Positions 17,623 through 27,261 of a stretch of 64,000 nt of DNA are shown here, in pieces. Within the stretch, counting starts at the first letter, position 1, and each line of letters starts with the position of its first letter. The DNA comes from Comamonas testosteroni (GTDB taxonomy: Bacteria; Pseudomonadota; Gammaproteobacteria; Burkholderiales; Burkholderiaceae_C): positions 3,658,001 to 3,722,000 of the forward strand of contig NZ_CP043568.1 of assembly GCF_014076415.1 (NCBI RefSeq). The letters are read 5' to 3'. A program made the translations under genes and the position numbers. Below the pieces are notes generated by a model that saw only the letters and a program-made list of their open reading frames with translations, was not told where the DNA came from and made no database searches.

Positions 17623-18732
17623 ATGTTATTCGATTCATCCATACGCAAAGAGCTGGCCCGCAGCTTTGGTGCGACGGCCGTGGTTCTGATCACTGTGGTG
17701 ATGACCATGATGCTGATCCGCACCCTGGGCCAGGCTTACAAGGGCAGTGTCAGCCCTTCCGACGTGATGCTGGTCATGGGTTTCACCGTGCTCGGACAAC
17801 TCCCGACCATTCTGGGCCTGAGTCTGTTTGTTGCCATTGTGGGATCTCTTTCCCGCATGTACCGCGACAGCGAGATGGTCATCTGGTTTGCCGCCGGCCA
17901 GGGTCTGGCCAGTTTACTCAAGCCTCTGCTGCGCTTTGCCTGGCCGGTGATCCTCATCACGGCCGTCCTGGCCCTGGGCGTGCTGCCCTGGTCCTATCAG
18001 CAAATCGAGCAGATCAAGACCCAGTTCCAGCAGCGCAGCGACCTGGACCGCATCGCTCCCGGCGAGTTCCAGGAATCGGCGGGCGGCACACGCGTGTTCT
18101 TCGTCGACAAGGATTCCCCTTCGGACATGGCTGCCAGCAACGTCTTCGTGGTCTCGCGCGATCCCGGCAAGGAATCCGTGACCTCGGCCAAGGGTGCGCA
18201 TCTGGCCGTCATCAAGGGCCAGCGCATGGTGATTCTCGAGGACGGCCAGCGCATGGAGACACGCAGTGACGACGGCTCGGTACGTATCACCGAATTCAAG
18301 GAATACGGCGTGCAGGTCGACAACGACAACCCCGTCACCATCGAAGAAATGGCTGCACGCAGCATGCCCACCAAGGACTTGATCGGCAAGGACGAACCGA
18401 TTGCCCGCTCCGTGCTGGCATGGCGCCTAGGCCTGCCCTTTGCCGCGCTGAATTTTGTCATCCTGGGCCTGGCCATCTCCAGCGTGAACCCGCGTGCGGG
18501 CAATAGCAGCAGCCTGATGATCGCCCTTTTCGCCTTTATCGTTTACTACAACCTCATGACCCTGGGCGAGAGCTGGGTCAGCGCCAACAAGATAGGCATG
18601 TGGGGCCTGCTGGGCGTGCTGCACGGCAGCATCCTCACGGTCAGCGTGCTGGTGCTGCTGGCGCGCCATTTCCGCTGGTCGCCGCGCGATCTGCTGCAGC
18701 GCTCGGGCACCCGCAAGGAGGCCGCACGATGA
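17623..18732 (+). CDS. lptF: LPS export ABC transporter permease LptF
   Basis: 369 aa. N-terminal MLFDSSIRKELARSFGATAVVL and four membrane helices before, two or three after, a large periplasmic domain (about residues 125-270) are the LptF/LptG layout. With LptG and the ATPase LptB it extracts LPS from the inner membrane and passes it to LptC/A. Divergent to pepA, the conserved arrangement. Its stop overlaps the lptG start (ATGA). No strong ribosome-binding site is seen upstream. Confidence 0.95.
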   Translation: MLFDSSIRKELARSFGATAVVLITVVMTMMLIRTLGQAYKGSVSPSDVMLVMGFTVLGQLPTILGLSLFVAIVGSLSRMYRDSEMVIWFAAGQGLASLLKPLLRFAWPVILITAVLALGVLPWSYQQIEQIKTQFQQRSDLDRIAPGEFQESAGGTRVFFVDKDSPSDMAASNVFVVSRDPGKESVTSAKGAHLAVIKGQRMVILEDGQRMETRSDDGSVRITEFKEYGVQVDNDNPVTIEEMAARSMPTKDLIGKDEPIARSVLAWRLGLPFAALNFVILGLAISSVNPRAGNSSSLMIALFAFIVYYNLMTLGESWVSANKIGMWGLLGVLHGSILTVSVLVLLARHFRWSPRDLLQRSGTRKEAAR

Positions 18733-19832
18733 AAGTCCTGCGCAACCTGATCTATCGCGAAGTCATACAGGCCGTCCTGTATGTCTCGCTGGCCTTTCTG
18801 GCGCTGTTCTTCTTCTTTGACCTGGTCGATGAAATGCGCTGGGTGGGCAGCGGCAGTGCCGGCTACACCGCCACGCGCGCGCTGCTGTTTGTGGCCCTGT
18901 CCATTCCGGGCCACCTCTACGAGCTGATGCCGATTGCCGTGCTGATCGGCGCCATCTTCGTGATGGCCAAGTTCGCCCAGAGCTCGGAATTCACCATCAT
19001 GCGCACCAGCGGCATGGGCCCCTGGCTGGCATTGCGCACGCTGCTGATTCTGGGCATGAGCTTTGTGCTGCTCACCGTGCTGGTGGGTGACTATATTGCC
19101 CCTGCTGCCGACAACTTCAGCCAGAAACTGCGCGTGGTCAGCAAGGGCCAGATCTCCCGGGGCGCCACCGGTGCCTGGCTCAAGGAGAAACAGGGTGATC
19201 ACTCCGTCGCCATCAACGTCGGCGCCGTCAAGAGTCCTGGCGATTTCGTCAATGTGCGCATCTTCGAGTTCGACAGCAAGGGCCGCATCGCCGCGCAGAT
19301 CAATGCTCAATCAGCCCAGGTCGATGAAGACAATGAACAGTGGACGTTGAAGGGTGTGCAAGGCAGCAAGGTCGCTCAAGAAGGCGATGTCACCAAGCTC
19401 AGCCCAATCAGCGAAGCCAGCATGAACTGGCCCACCAAGGTCACTGCGGCCATGGTCTCGGGCGCGCTGCTCAAGCCCGATCGCATGACCACGATTGCAC
19501 TTTTCCAGTTCGTACGTCACCTGCAGGACAACGGCCAGGCGGCGCAGAAGTACGAAATCGAGTTCTGGCGCAAGGTCTTCTACCCGTTGAGCTGCCTGGT
19601 GATGGTGGTTCTCGCCCTGCCTTTTGCCTATCTGCATTTCCGCTCGGGCGGTATCACGGCCTATGTGTTTGGCGGGGTGATGGCCGGCATCAGCTTCTTC
19701 CTGCTCAACAACGTGTTCGGCTATATCGGCACCCTGCAGTCCTGGTGGCCCTGGCTGGCCGCCGCAGCGCCGGGCATGCTCTACACCGCGCTATCGCTCT
19801 CGGCCTTTGGCTGGCTGGTACTGAGGCGCTAG
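18729..19832 (+). CDS. lptG: LPS export ABC transporter permease LptG
   Basis: 367 aa from ATG 18729, which overlaps the lptF stop by 4 bases; the frame is open further upstream inside lptF but the overlap start gives the family N-terminus MKVLRNLIYREVIQAVLYV. Motifs include ELMPIAVLIGAIFVMAKFAQSSEFTIMRTSGMG near the first helices and FWRKVFYPLSCLVMVVLALPFA near the last. Partner of LptF in the LptB2FG extractor. Confidence 0.95.
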   Translation: MKVLRNLIYREVIQAVLYVSLAFLALFFFFDLVDEMRWVGSGSAGYTATRALLFVALSIPGHLYELMPIAVLIGAIFVMAKFAQSSEFTIMRTSGMGPWLALRTLLILGMSFVLLTVLVGDYIAPAADNFSQKLRVVSKGQISRGATGAWLKEKQGDHSVAINVGAVKSPGDFVNVRIFEFDSKGRIAAQINAQSAQVDEDNEQWTLKGVQGSKVAQEGDVTKLSPISEASMNWPTKVTAAMVSGALLKPDRMTTIALFQFVRHLQDNGQAAQKYEIEFWRKVFYPLSCLVMVVLALPFAYLHFRSGGITAYVFGGVMAGISFFLLNNVFGYIGTLQSWWPWLAAAAPGMLYTALSLSAFGWLVLRR

Positions 19833-19835
19833 GCC

Positions 19836-20264
19836 ATGGTTGATGCTGCCAACCACTCTCCAGGCCGGGCCGGTCTGATCTTGCTGGCCCATGGCTCCAG
19901 AGACCCGCTCTGGCGCCAGCCCATAGAGGCCGTGCACCAACTGCTACAGGCAATGCAGCCCGGCCTGCCCTGCATCTGTGCCTATCTGGATGCCTGCGCC
20001 CCGGATCTGCCTGCCGCCACGCAGACCCTGATTGCCCAGGGCGTCAAACATCTGATCGTGCTGCCGCTGTTCCTCGGTACCGGCAAACATGCGCGCGAAG
20101 ACATTCCGCGCCTGCTGGACGAATTGCGCCGCCAGCATCCTGGCTGCCGGTTCGATCTGCAGACTGCGGCGGGTGAGAATCCGCGCGTCACGGCCCTGTT
20201 GGCGCAGCTGGCGATAGAGGCCGCCTGCGGCACCGAAACGCTCAAACATACAGATTTCAAATAA
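19836..20264 (+). CDS. CbiX/SirB-type chelatase
   Basis: 142 aa: LILLAHGSRDPLWRQPIEAV carries the metal-binding His of class II chelatases, and VLPLFLGTGKHAREDIP the second conserved His. A single CbiX-like half (about 120 aa core) suggests a homodimeric sirohydrochlorin ferro- or cobaltochelatase. Three bases after lptG, probably in the same transcript, and directly before cysB; siroheme is needed for sulfite reductase, which fits the CysB neighbour. Confidence 0.88.
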   Translation: MVDAANHSPGRAGLILLAHGSRDPLWRQPIEAVHQLLQAMQPGLPCICAYLDACAPDLPAATQTLIAQGVKHLIVLPLFLGTGKHAREDIPRLLDELRRQHPGCRFDLQTAAGENPRVTALLAQLAIEAACGTETLKHTDFK

Positions 20265-20322
20265 AAAATAGCTTCTTTAGATATTTGAAGCATAATGATG
20301 CAAGTTCTTAGTCCATGCCGTC

Positions 20323-21264
20323 ATGAACCTGCATCAATTCCGCTTCGTCCAGGAAGCCGCCCGCCGCAACCTCAATCTCACCGAGGCAGCCAAGGCCCTG
20401 CACACCTCCCAGCCCGGAGTCTCCAAAGCCATCATCGAGCTTGAGGAAGAACTGGGCATCGATATCTTTGCGCGCCACGGCAAGCGCCTCAAGCGCATCA
20501 CCGAGCCAGGGCAGGAAGTCCTCAAGAGCATAGAGCTGATCATGCGCGAAGTGGGCAATCTCAAGCGCATCGGCGAGCAATACAGTGCCCAGGACAGCGG
20601 CACGCTGAGCATCGCCACCACCCACACCCAGGCCCGCTATGTGCTGCCGCCCGCCGTGGCACGCCTGCGCGAGCTCTACCCCAAGGTCACCATCAGCCTG
20701 CACCAGGCCACGCCCGCCGAAGTCGCGCGCATGGTGATCGACGAAGTGGCCGAGATCGGCATGGCCACCGAATCGCTGGCCGACTACCCCGATCTGGTGA
20801 CCCTGCCCTGCTACGAATGGCAGCATGTGCTGGTCATCCCCACGGGCCACCCGCTGGCTCAGAAAGAGCGCATCACGCTGGAGGACATCGCCCAGGAGGC
20901 CCTGATCACCTACCACCCGTCCTTTACCGGACGCGGCAAGATCGACCATGCCTTCGAGATGCGCCGCCTGCATCCGCATATCGTGCTGGAGGCCATCGAT
21001 GCCGACGTGATCAAGACCTATGTGCGTCTGGGCCTGGGCATCGGCATCGTGGCCGAGATGGCCATGCGCGACGACACCGTCAACGACCTGGTGGTGCGCC
21101 CCGTCGGCCATCTGTTCGGCACCAGCGTGGCCCGTGTTGCCATCAAGCGCGGCGCATACTTGCGCAACTTCGTCTACCGGTTTGCCGAGTTGCTCAGCGA
21201 TCGTCTCTCGCGAGACCTCATCATGCGCGCCATGAACGGCAGCGTGGACGACTTCGGGCTCTGA
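20323..21264 (+). CDS. cysB: LysR-type regulator of sulfur assimilation, CysB family
   Basis: 313 aa: N-terminal winged helix (MNLHQFRFVQEAARRNLNLTEAAKALHTSQPGVSK) with the CysB-specific start, then IGEQYSAQDSGTLSIATTHTQARY and the inducer pocket region. CysB family proteins activate sulfate and thiosulfate assimilation genes in response to N-acetylserine. AT-rich DNA with a partial direct repeat (20265-20300) precedes it. Following a siroheme-type chelatase supports the assignment; Cbl-type paralogues cannot be excluded. Confidence 0.92.
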   Translation: MNLHQFRFVQEAARRNLNLTEAAKALHTSQPGVSKAIIELEEELGIDIFARHGKRLKRITEPGQEVLKSIELIMREVGNLKRIGEQYSAQDSGTLSIATTHTQARYVLPPAVARLRELYPKVTISLHQATPAEVARMVIDEVAEIGMATESLADYPDLVTLPCYEWQHVLVIPTGHPLAQKERITLEDIAQEALITYHPSFTGRGKIDHAFEMRRLHPHIVLEAIDADVIKTYVRLGLGIGIVAEMAMRDDTVNDLVVRPVGHLFGTSVARVAIKRGAYLRNFVYRFAELLSDRLSRDLIMRAMNGSVDDFGL

Positions 21265-21305
21265 TCCGGCCCTGCCTAAAGGGCCGGCGCCTGTGCGCCC
21301 GGCCC

Positions 21306-22472
21306 ATGCATTGCAAGACTATCGTGACTCCCAACTTCCCCAGCAAGCTGCCCAATGTGGGCACCACCATTTTCACCGTCATGTCGGCGCTGGCCGCCGA
21401 GCACCAGGCCGTCAATCTGGGCCAGGGCTTCCCCGACTTCGGCTGCGACCCCAGGCTGCTCGACGCTGTCAACGATGCCATGCGCGCCGGTCACAACCAG
21501 TACCCGCCCATGGCGGGCTGGCCCGCGCTGCGCGAGGCAGTGGCTGCCAAGATCGAAGCGCTGCACGGCCGCCGCTATGACGCGGGCAGCGAAATCACCA
21601 TTACCGCCGGCGCCACCCAGGCCATTCTCACCGCCATCCTGGCCACCGTGCATGCAGGCGACGAAGTCATCGTGCTCGACCCCTGCTACGACAGCTATGT
21701 GCCCAATATCGAGATGGCCGGCGGCGTGGCCGTGCGGGTGCCGCTGACGCCCGGCAGCTTCCGCCCCGACTTTGCCTCGATCGCGGCCGCCATCACGCCG
21801 CGCACGCGCCTGCTGATCATCAACAGCCCGCACAATCCCAGCGCCACCATCTGGACCGATGCGGAAATGCGCCAGCTCGAGGCCCTGCTGGCACCCACCA
21901 ATGTGCTGCTGATCAGCGACGAGGTCTACGAGCACATGGTCTTCGACGGCGCCCAGCATCTGAGCAGCGCCCGCTACCCGGGCCTGGCCGAGCGCGCCTT
22001 CATCGTCTCCAGCTTTGGCAAGACCTACCATGTCACGGGCTGGAAGGTCGGCACCGTGGCAGCGCCCGCTGCCCTCAGCGCCGAATTCCGCAAGGTGCAC
22101 CAGTTCAATGTGTTCACCGTGAACACTCCCATGCAGGCGGGCCTTGCGCAGTACATGCAGGACCCTGCGCCCTATCTGGAGCTGTCGGCCTTCTATCAGG
22201 CCAAGCGCGATCTGTTCCTCGGCGGCCTGCAGGGCTCGCGCCTGAAGCTGCTGCCCACGGCCGGCACCTATTTCCTGTGTGCCGACATCTCCTCGGTCTC
22301 GGATCTCAACGAGGCCGAGTTCTGCCAGTGGCTGGTCAAGGAAATCGGCGTGGCCGCGATTCCGCTGTCGGCCTTCTACGGCGACGGTTTCGATCAGCGC
22401 GTGGTGCGTTTTTGCTTTGCCAAAAAGGACGAAACCCTGATCGAGGCTGCCGCGCGCCTGCGCCAGCTCTGA
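21306..22472 (+). CDS. PLP-dependent aminotransferase, methionine aminotransferase (YbdL)-like
   Basis: 388 aa from ATG 21306 (MHCKTIVTPNFPSKLPNVG). Class I/II aminotransferase hallmarks: NLGQGFPDF, INSPHNPSATIW, SDEVYEHMVFDG, and the Schiff-base lysine in SSFGKTYHVTGWK. The closest family by pattern is the methionine/kynurenine-oxoglutarate transaminase YbdL group, so it may recycle 2-keto-4-methylthiobutyrate to Met. 41 bases after cysB; a terminator follows. Confidence 0.9.
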   Translation: MHCKTIVTPNFPSKLPNVGTTIFTVMSALAAEHQAVNLGQGFPDFGCDPRLLDAVNDAMRAGHNQYPPMAGWPALREAVAAKIEALHGRRYDAGSEITITAGATQAILTAILATVHAGDEVIVLDPCYDSYVPNIEMAGGVAVRVPLTPGSFRPDFASIAAAITPRTRLLIINSPHNPSATIWTDAEMRQLEALLAPTNVLLISDEVYEHMVFDGAQHLSSARYPGLAERAFIVSSFGKTYHVTGWKVGTVAAPAALSAEFRKVHQFNVFTVNTPMQAGLAQYMQDPAPYLELSAFYQAKRDLFLGGLQGSRLKLLPTAGTYFLCADISSVSDLNEAEFCQWLVKEIGVAAIPLSAFYGDGFDQRVVRFCFAKKDETLIEAAARLRQL

Positions 22473-22488
22473 AACGCTGTGGCCCTTA

Positions 22489-22517
22489 AAAAAGGAGCGC
22501 CTACCGCGCTCCTTTTC
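22489..22517 (+). terminator. Terminator after the aminotransferase
   Basis: GGAGCGC (22494-22500), short loop, GCGCTCC (22506-22512), flanked by AAAAAA and TTTT. Confidence 0.85.
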
Positions 22518-22550
22518 TCGTTTTCAACATGTTTTCATACTGAATCTGTT

Positions 22551-22583
22551 TATCAGCAAGCGCAAGCAGCTATCAAAGTTATT
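22551..22583. repeat. Dispersed repeat, copy 2 (half-element)
   Basis: TATCAGCAAGCGCAAGCAGCTATCAAAGTT; shares AAGCGC...AGCTATCAAA with other copies in this window. Confidence 0.6.
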
Positions 22584-22588
22584 AGGCT

Positions 22589-23698
22589 TCATGCCGTCTC
22601 TGCCAGATGGCGCAGCATCAGCACCGCCCCCAGCACAATGCCGGCCAGCGCCACAAAGCTGCCCAGGCTGAGCATGGAAATCGCACTGATGCCCTGGCCC
22701 ACGGTGCAGCCCATGGCCGTCACCCCGCCCACGCCCATCATCAGTCCTCCCAGCAGATGACGGGCCAGATCGCCGCGATCGGCAAAGCCCTGCCACTGGA
22801 AGTCCCGGCGCCACTGCGCATGGACAAAGCTGCCCAGGACCACGCCTGCCACCGAGGCAATGCCCCAGGTCAGCACCTTGTTGCGGTCGCTGAAGAACAT
22901 CAGCCAGTCCAGCGTGTGCGCCACCGGCGTGACAAAGCTGAAGGCCTCGATGCGCCCGCTATAGGTCGCGGCATAGACCTGCTCCAGCGTCTCGGGGTGT
23001 TCGGCCACCAGCGCCAGATGGCCGCCTAGCCACCAGGCCGCCGTCACGCACAGGCCAACCAGCAGCCCGCCCAGCAGCACGACCCGGCTGCGCTCGGCGC
23101 CGGGCCGGGGATCGAAGGCCAGCAGCAACAGCAAGGCCCCCAGACCCAGGCCCAGCACGCCGCGCAGCAGCGTCAAGGGCCAGGCCATATGGCCGGCCAG
23201 CCATTCGGGCAGCAGGGCCGGTGCCGCGAATTCCAGATGCACGCTGTCCAGCCAGCGCACCCGAGCCACGGCGGTAATGCCCTTGAGCGTGGCAAAGGCG
23301 GCCACGCCCATGACCAGCAGCACCACCAGCGCCTTGAGGCTGCCGCTGCCCAGCCGGGTCAGATTCCTGGCCCCGCAACCCGATGCCAGCACCATGCCGC
23401 CGCCAAACAGCAACCCTCCGGCCAGGGCCGACAGCCACAGCAGGCGGCGGCCGGCATACAGGGCATCGCCCACCTGCAGCTGGCCGTACAGCGCCAGTAC
23501 CGTAAAACCCAGCATGCTCACGGCGATGGCCATGCACCATTGGCGCGCCCGCCCCCAGTCCTGCAGATAGACCACATCGCTGATGGCGCCCACGGTGCAA
23601 AAGCGGGTCTCGCGCATCACAAAGCCCAGCACGGCGGCCAGCAACAAAATGGCCACCAGAACGGTGGCCGTCAGGGAATCAAACTCGGCAGGACTCAT
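22589..23698 (-). CDS. YeeE/YedE (TsuA-like) thiosulfate transporter
   Basis: 369 aa with about ten hydrophobic helices. Conserved cysteines of the family are seen in ETRFCTVGAI, ASGCGARNLTRLG and TAMGCTVGQGIS, the residues that relay thiosulfate through the pore in characterised TsuA. It follows soxB on the same strand (96-base gap), so import of thiosulfate or related sulfur species for assimilation or for the Sox pathway is likely. A fused sulfur-transport family protein; no TusA domain attached. Confidence 0.88.
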   Translation of the reverse strand: MSPAEFDSLTATVLVAILLLAAVLGFVMRETRFCTVGAISDVVYLQDWGRARQWCMAIAVSMLGFTVLALYGQLQVGDALYAGRRLLWLSALAGGLLFGGGMVLASGCGARNLTRLGSGSLKALVVLLVMGVAAFATLKGITAVARVRWLDSVHLEFAAPALLPEWLAGHMAWPLTLLRGVLGLGLGALLLLLAFDPRPGAERSRVVLLGGLLVGLCVTAAWWLGGHLALVAEHPETLEQVYAATYSGRIEAFSFVTPVAHTLDWLMFFSDRNKVLTWGIASVAGVVLGSFVHAQWRRDFQWQGFADRGDLARHLLGGLMMGVGGVTAMGCTVGQGISAISMLSLGSFVALAGIVLGAVLMLRHLAETA

Positions 23699-23794
23699 GC
23701 GGGCATTGGACGGCGCGGTCCGACTTCAAGGCAATGGCATATACCCCAGCCCGCGCGCTAACACTGTCTTAATCGGCTTTCTAATAGGCTCTCC

Positions 23795-25528
23795 TCAGGC
23801 CTTGGCCAGCCCCTGATTGCCGCCGACATTGATCAGTCTGGGCTCGTCAAGCCGGCGCGGCCCCAGCGTCTTGCGGTCCTTGAGCCAGGGCTCGACCAGC
23901 TCCCAGATAGGCTTGTTGCCGGCAGTCCTGGCTTCTTCGGCCACCGGCGCCCAGCCGGCCACCTTGTATTTCTTGTCCGCCTCCAGCAGTTGACCGTTCA
24001 GGCGCATGTCGCTGATGCGCCGGCCCGCGCCGGCCACCGGGTCGCACTGGTATTGCAGGCCGCCCACGCGCACCATGTCGCCGCCCTGCTGGTAGTAGGG
24101 ATCGGGATTGAAGAGATTGTCGGCCACGTCCTCGAGCACGGTCTTGATCGTGGCGCCCGTCATCTCGGTCACCGTGGCGTAGGAATAGGTGGTGGCCGTC
24201 ATGTCCATCAGCCATTCGCGCGTGATGTCCTGCCCGGCCAGCAGCGACGTCCCCCAGCGAAAGCCCGGCGAGAAGGCAATCGGCGCATTCTGCATCTCCA
24301 TCATGGCATCCAGCAGCAACTGGTCGCCCGTGCCGTTGAAGTTGCCACGGCGGTACAGCGTGCCATCGGTACGTGCCAGCACTTCGCCCAGCCGGCTTTC
24401 ATAGGGCGCGCGCACCCGGGTGATCAGCGCCTGCATCTGGGCATCGGCAGGCAGGATGCTGGCGAACACCGGCAGCAGCCGGTACTGGAAGCCGCGCACC
24501 TGGCCATCCCGGACATCGAAGTCGAGCACCCCGAGAAACTTGCCGTTCGAGCCCGCGTTGGTGACGATGGTCTTGCCGCCTGCGTTCTGCACCAGCGTGG
24601 GCACGGGCATGCCGTCATGCGTGTGGCCGCCCAGGATGGCGTCCATGCCGCGAACGCGGCTGGCCATCTTGAGGTCCACATCCATGCCGTTGTGCGAGAG
24701 CACGACCACCACCCTGGCGCCCTTGGCGCGAACCTCGTCCACCATCTTCTGCAGATTGTCGTCCTGGATGCCGAAGCTCCAGTCCGCCACCATATAGCGC
24801 GGGTTGGCGATCGGCGTATACGGAAAGGCCTGGCCGATGATGGCCACGGGCACGCCGTTGATCTCGCGGATCACATAGGGCTTGAACACCGGATCGCCGA
24901 AATCGGCCGTCTTGACGTTTTGCGCCACAAAGTCGAGCTTCGTGCCGAAATCCTTGTCGATGATCTCCTGCACGCGCTGCATGCCGTAGGTGAATTCCCA
25001 GTGGCCCGTCATCACGTCCACGCCCAGCAGCTTGCAGGCATCCACCATGTCCTGGGCATTGGTCCATAGCGAAGTGGCCGAGCCCTGCCAGGTATCGCCG
25101 CCGTCCAGCAGCAATGCCCCGGGACGCGAGGCGCGCATGCGCTTGACCAGCGTGGACAGATGGGCAAACCCGCCCACCTTGCCGTAGCGCCTGGCCGCCG
25201 CCTCGAAGTCCAGATAGCTGAAGGCATGAGCCGACGCCGTGCCTGGCTTGATGCCCACCGAACGCAGCAGATGCTCGCCCACCAGATGCGGGCGCTGGTT
25301 CTTCATCGCAGCGATACCGAGATTGACACTGGGCTCGCGGAAGTGAATCGGGTTGAGCTGAGCATGGCAGTCCGTCATATGCAACAGGGACACATTGCCG
25401 AACGGCGCCACCTCATACAAGGCCTTGTCGGCCAGCGACTGATCGGCGTAGGCATAGCGCTGCAAGCCCATGCCCGAGACACTGGCGGCAGCCAGCACTT
25501 GCAGAAATTCACGTTTGGAAAGACTCAT
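23795..25528 (-). CDS. soxB: Thiosulfohydrolase SoxB
   Basis: 577 aa from ATG 25528 (MSLSKREFLQVLAAAS); the open frame extends 59 codons upstream without family character. Metallophosphoesterase-type metal sites: LLHMTDCHAQL, DGGDTWQGS, and AILGGHTHDGMP; the 5'-nucleotidase-like C-terminal domain follows (FSPGFRWG, GGDMVRVGG). SoxB hydrolyses the sulfonate from SoxY-bound S-sulfocysteine as sulfate in the periplasm. The Tat-type signal reads SKREFL, that is KR rather than RR. Last catalytic gene of the sox operon. Confidence 0.97.
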   Translation of the reverse strand: MSLSKREFLQVLAAASVSGMGLQRYAYADQSLADKALYEVAPFGNVSLLHMTDCHAQLNPIHFREPSVNLGIAAMKNQRPHLVGEHLLRSVGIKPGTASAHAFSYLDFEAAARRYGKVGGFAHLSTLVKRMRASRPGALLLDGGDTWQGSATSLWTNAQDMVDACKLLGVDVMTGHWEFTYGMQRVQEIIDKDFGTKLDFVAQNVKTADFGDPVFKPYVIREINGVPVAIIGQAFPYTPIANPRYMVADWSFGIQDDNLQKMVDEVRAKGARVVVVLSHNGMDVDLKMASRVRGMDAILGGHTHDGMPVPTLVQNAGGKTIVTNAGSNGKFLGVLDFDVRDGQVRGFQYRLLPVFASILPADAQMQALITRVRAPYESRLGEVLARTDGTLYRRGNFNGTGDQLLLDAMMEMQNAPIAFSPGFRWGTSLLAGQDITREWLMDMTATTYSYATVTEMTGATIKTVLEDVADNLFNPDPYYQQGGDMVRVGGLQYQCDPVAGAGRRISDMRLNGQLLEADKKYKVAGWAPVAEEARTAGNKPIWELVEPWLKDRKTLGPRRLDEPRLINVGGNQGLAKA

Positions 25529-25710
25529 GGTGATATCCGTTGGTACTTGTGCCGACCAGGGGCAGGCACGGGCATTTCCGTCGGCAGGACGCCCCGCGCT
25601 ATCCGAACTGGCACAAGCCATGTCCGCAATGCTGCATCGCCCGGTCTCGTCCCCTTGCCGGACGGCTCGGCACGGCGAGGCGGGCAAGCAGCGGCGCCGC
25701 TTCAAGAAAG

Positions 25711-26364
25711 CTACTTGTTGACGGGAGAGGCCGGATCGACCAGCAGCGCGACAAGATCCCGCGTCTGCGCTTCGGTGAGGATGCCGGAGTGACCAAAGCG
25801 GGGCATGCCCGAGCAGGCGTTGTAGGCCTTGGCGTTCCAGATCTTGCCCCAGGTGTACTCGACGATGGCTCTGGATTCGGGGCTGGCCGGATCCTTGATG
25901 CCGCGAATCTTGCCGTAGTTGTAGAGACTGGGGCCCAGCGTGCCAAAGGAGATTTCTTCCTTGCTGATCTGGTGGCAGTTGTAGCAGTTGCCGCCATTGG
26001 CACTGCCAGCCTTGTCGCTCCAGGTCATGCCTCTACCGTTCTGGGCGATTTTTTCTCCCTCCTTCCAGTCGCCGAGCAGCTTGCCATCCCGAGGCCATTT
26101 GACGGTCTTGAGGTTGGCAGCTTCGATGGCTTGCGCACGCGCAGGCACCAGCGGCTTGCCGGATGCATCGGCAGCGCTGCAGGCTGCATTCGATTCGTCC
26201 TGCTGCAGGCGATCGACCTTGGCGATGCCCTGATCGCGGAAAGAGGCCTGCACCATCTTGGCCGTCAAGGCATCGATGTCCGCCGCCCCGTCGACGGAGG
26301 CACAGCCCAGCACCAGCAACGATGCGGCCACGGCCAGGTACGGCATGTGTTTTTGCTTGCGCAT
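25711..26364 (-). CDS. soxX: Sulfur oxidation cytochrome c SoxX
   Basis: 217 aa with lipoprotein-like signal (LLVLGCASVDG), one class I heme site (NCYNCHQIS) and a distal Met candidate in SGMPRFGHSGILT. An N-terminal extension of about 70 residues precedes the cytochrome core, as in the longer SoxX type. SoxX pairs with SoxA (9-base gap) to attach thiosulfate to SoxY oxidatively, passing electrons onward. Confidence 0.93.
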   Translation of the reverse strand: MRKQKHMPYLAVAASLLVLGCASVDGAADIDALTAKMVQASFRDQGIAKVDRLQQDESNAACSAADASGKPLVPARAQAIEAANLKTVKWPRDGKLLGDWKEGEKIAQNGRGMTWSDKAGSANGGNCYNCHQISKEEISFGTLGPSLYNYGKIRGIKDPASPESRAIVEYTWGKIWNAKAYNACSGMPRFGHSGILTEAQTRDLVALLVDPASPVNK

Positions 26365-26373
26365 AGGGCCTCC

Positions 26374-27183
26374 TTATCGCTTGATGGCCGGTGCGGTCGA
26401 CATCCCGCCCTTGCCGTTGACGCCCATGAACACGCCCAGCGCCACAGTCACGTCGCTGGCGTAGCCGGGATAGGGAAAGCGCTGCTGACGGAAGCAGTCG
26501 TTGAGGCGGCGCTGCATGCTCCAAAGCTCGCCCGATGAGACCCGATAGGCGGGCCAGGCGCCAAAGCCTTCCGCTGCGCCGGGGTTCCTGGTCAGATTGG
26601 GCAGATCCTGCATGCGGATGCGCTTGCCATCCGCACCATGGCAGGAGGCACAGGCAAAGTCATGCGGGCCACCGCGCATGTAGAACATGCGCTTGCCCGC
26701 CTCGTACATCTGCCTTTCCTGCACATGGCCCTGGGGCAGATTGAACTTCATGCCTTTGGACTGCGATGAAATCCAGGCCACCAGCCCTTCCATGTTCTTT
26801 TGCTCGTCCTTGCCGAACGCTGTTGCCGCAATCTTTTGCACATCCAGCCCCTGCAGCCTGTCCATGCAGGTCAGCAGGCGCGACTCCAGATCCTGCACCT
26901 TGCCCGTGTCGGCAAAATAGCGCGGCAACTCTACAAATGCGCCCTTGACCACGCCCGGCCCCTTGCCCAGATCGCACTGCTCCATGGACGCCTTGCGGGG
27001 GCCGCGCTTTTGCTTCCACAACTCCTCGCCCTTCATCTCGAACAGCTCGGCGGGGTTGCCGTCCTGCAGCATCTCGCGGTACTCGGCAATGCCGTCGGCC
27101 GTGGACTTTTGCGCCAGCACCGGCGCGGCCATGCACAAGGCCAGCACGGCGGCAGCCGCCTGGCCCGGGGAGGAATGTCTCAT
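26374..27183 (-). CDS. soxA: Sulfur oxidation cytochrome c SoxA (one-heme type)
   Basis: 269 aa with signal peptide (cleavage after APVLAQ). Only one CxxCH is present (DFACASCHGADG); the first heme site of diheme SoxA is missing and two cysteines remain (MEQCDLG, LLTCMDR), which in one-heme SoxA form a disulfide. The active-site cysteine that becomes a persulfide ligand is in LNDCFRQQRFPYPGY. Catalyses formation of the SoxY thiosulfonate with SoxX. Confidence 0.94.
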   Translation of the reverse strand: MRHSSPGQAAAAVLALCMAAPVLAQKSTADGIAEYREMLQDGNPAELFEMKGEELWKQKRGPRKASMEQCDLGKGPGVVKGAFVELPRYFADTGKVQDLESRLLTCMDRLQGLDVQKIAATAFGKDEQKNMEGLVAWISSQSKGMKFNLPQGHVQERQMYEAGKRMFYMRGGPHDFACASCHGADGKRIRMQDLPNLTRNPGAAEGFGAWPAYRVSSGELWSMQRRLNDCFRQQRFPYPGYASDVTVALGVFMGVNGKGGMSTAPAIKR

Positions 27184-27261
27184 GGGGCACCTCTCTGTTT
27201 TTTGATTGATTCTGGACTGGGGTGAAGGCTGGCCGGCGGCCAGCCACTGTCTGCGCCGTGC

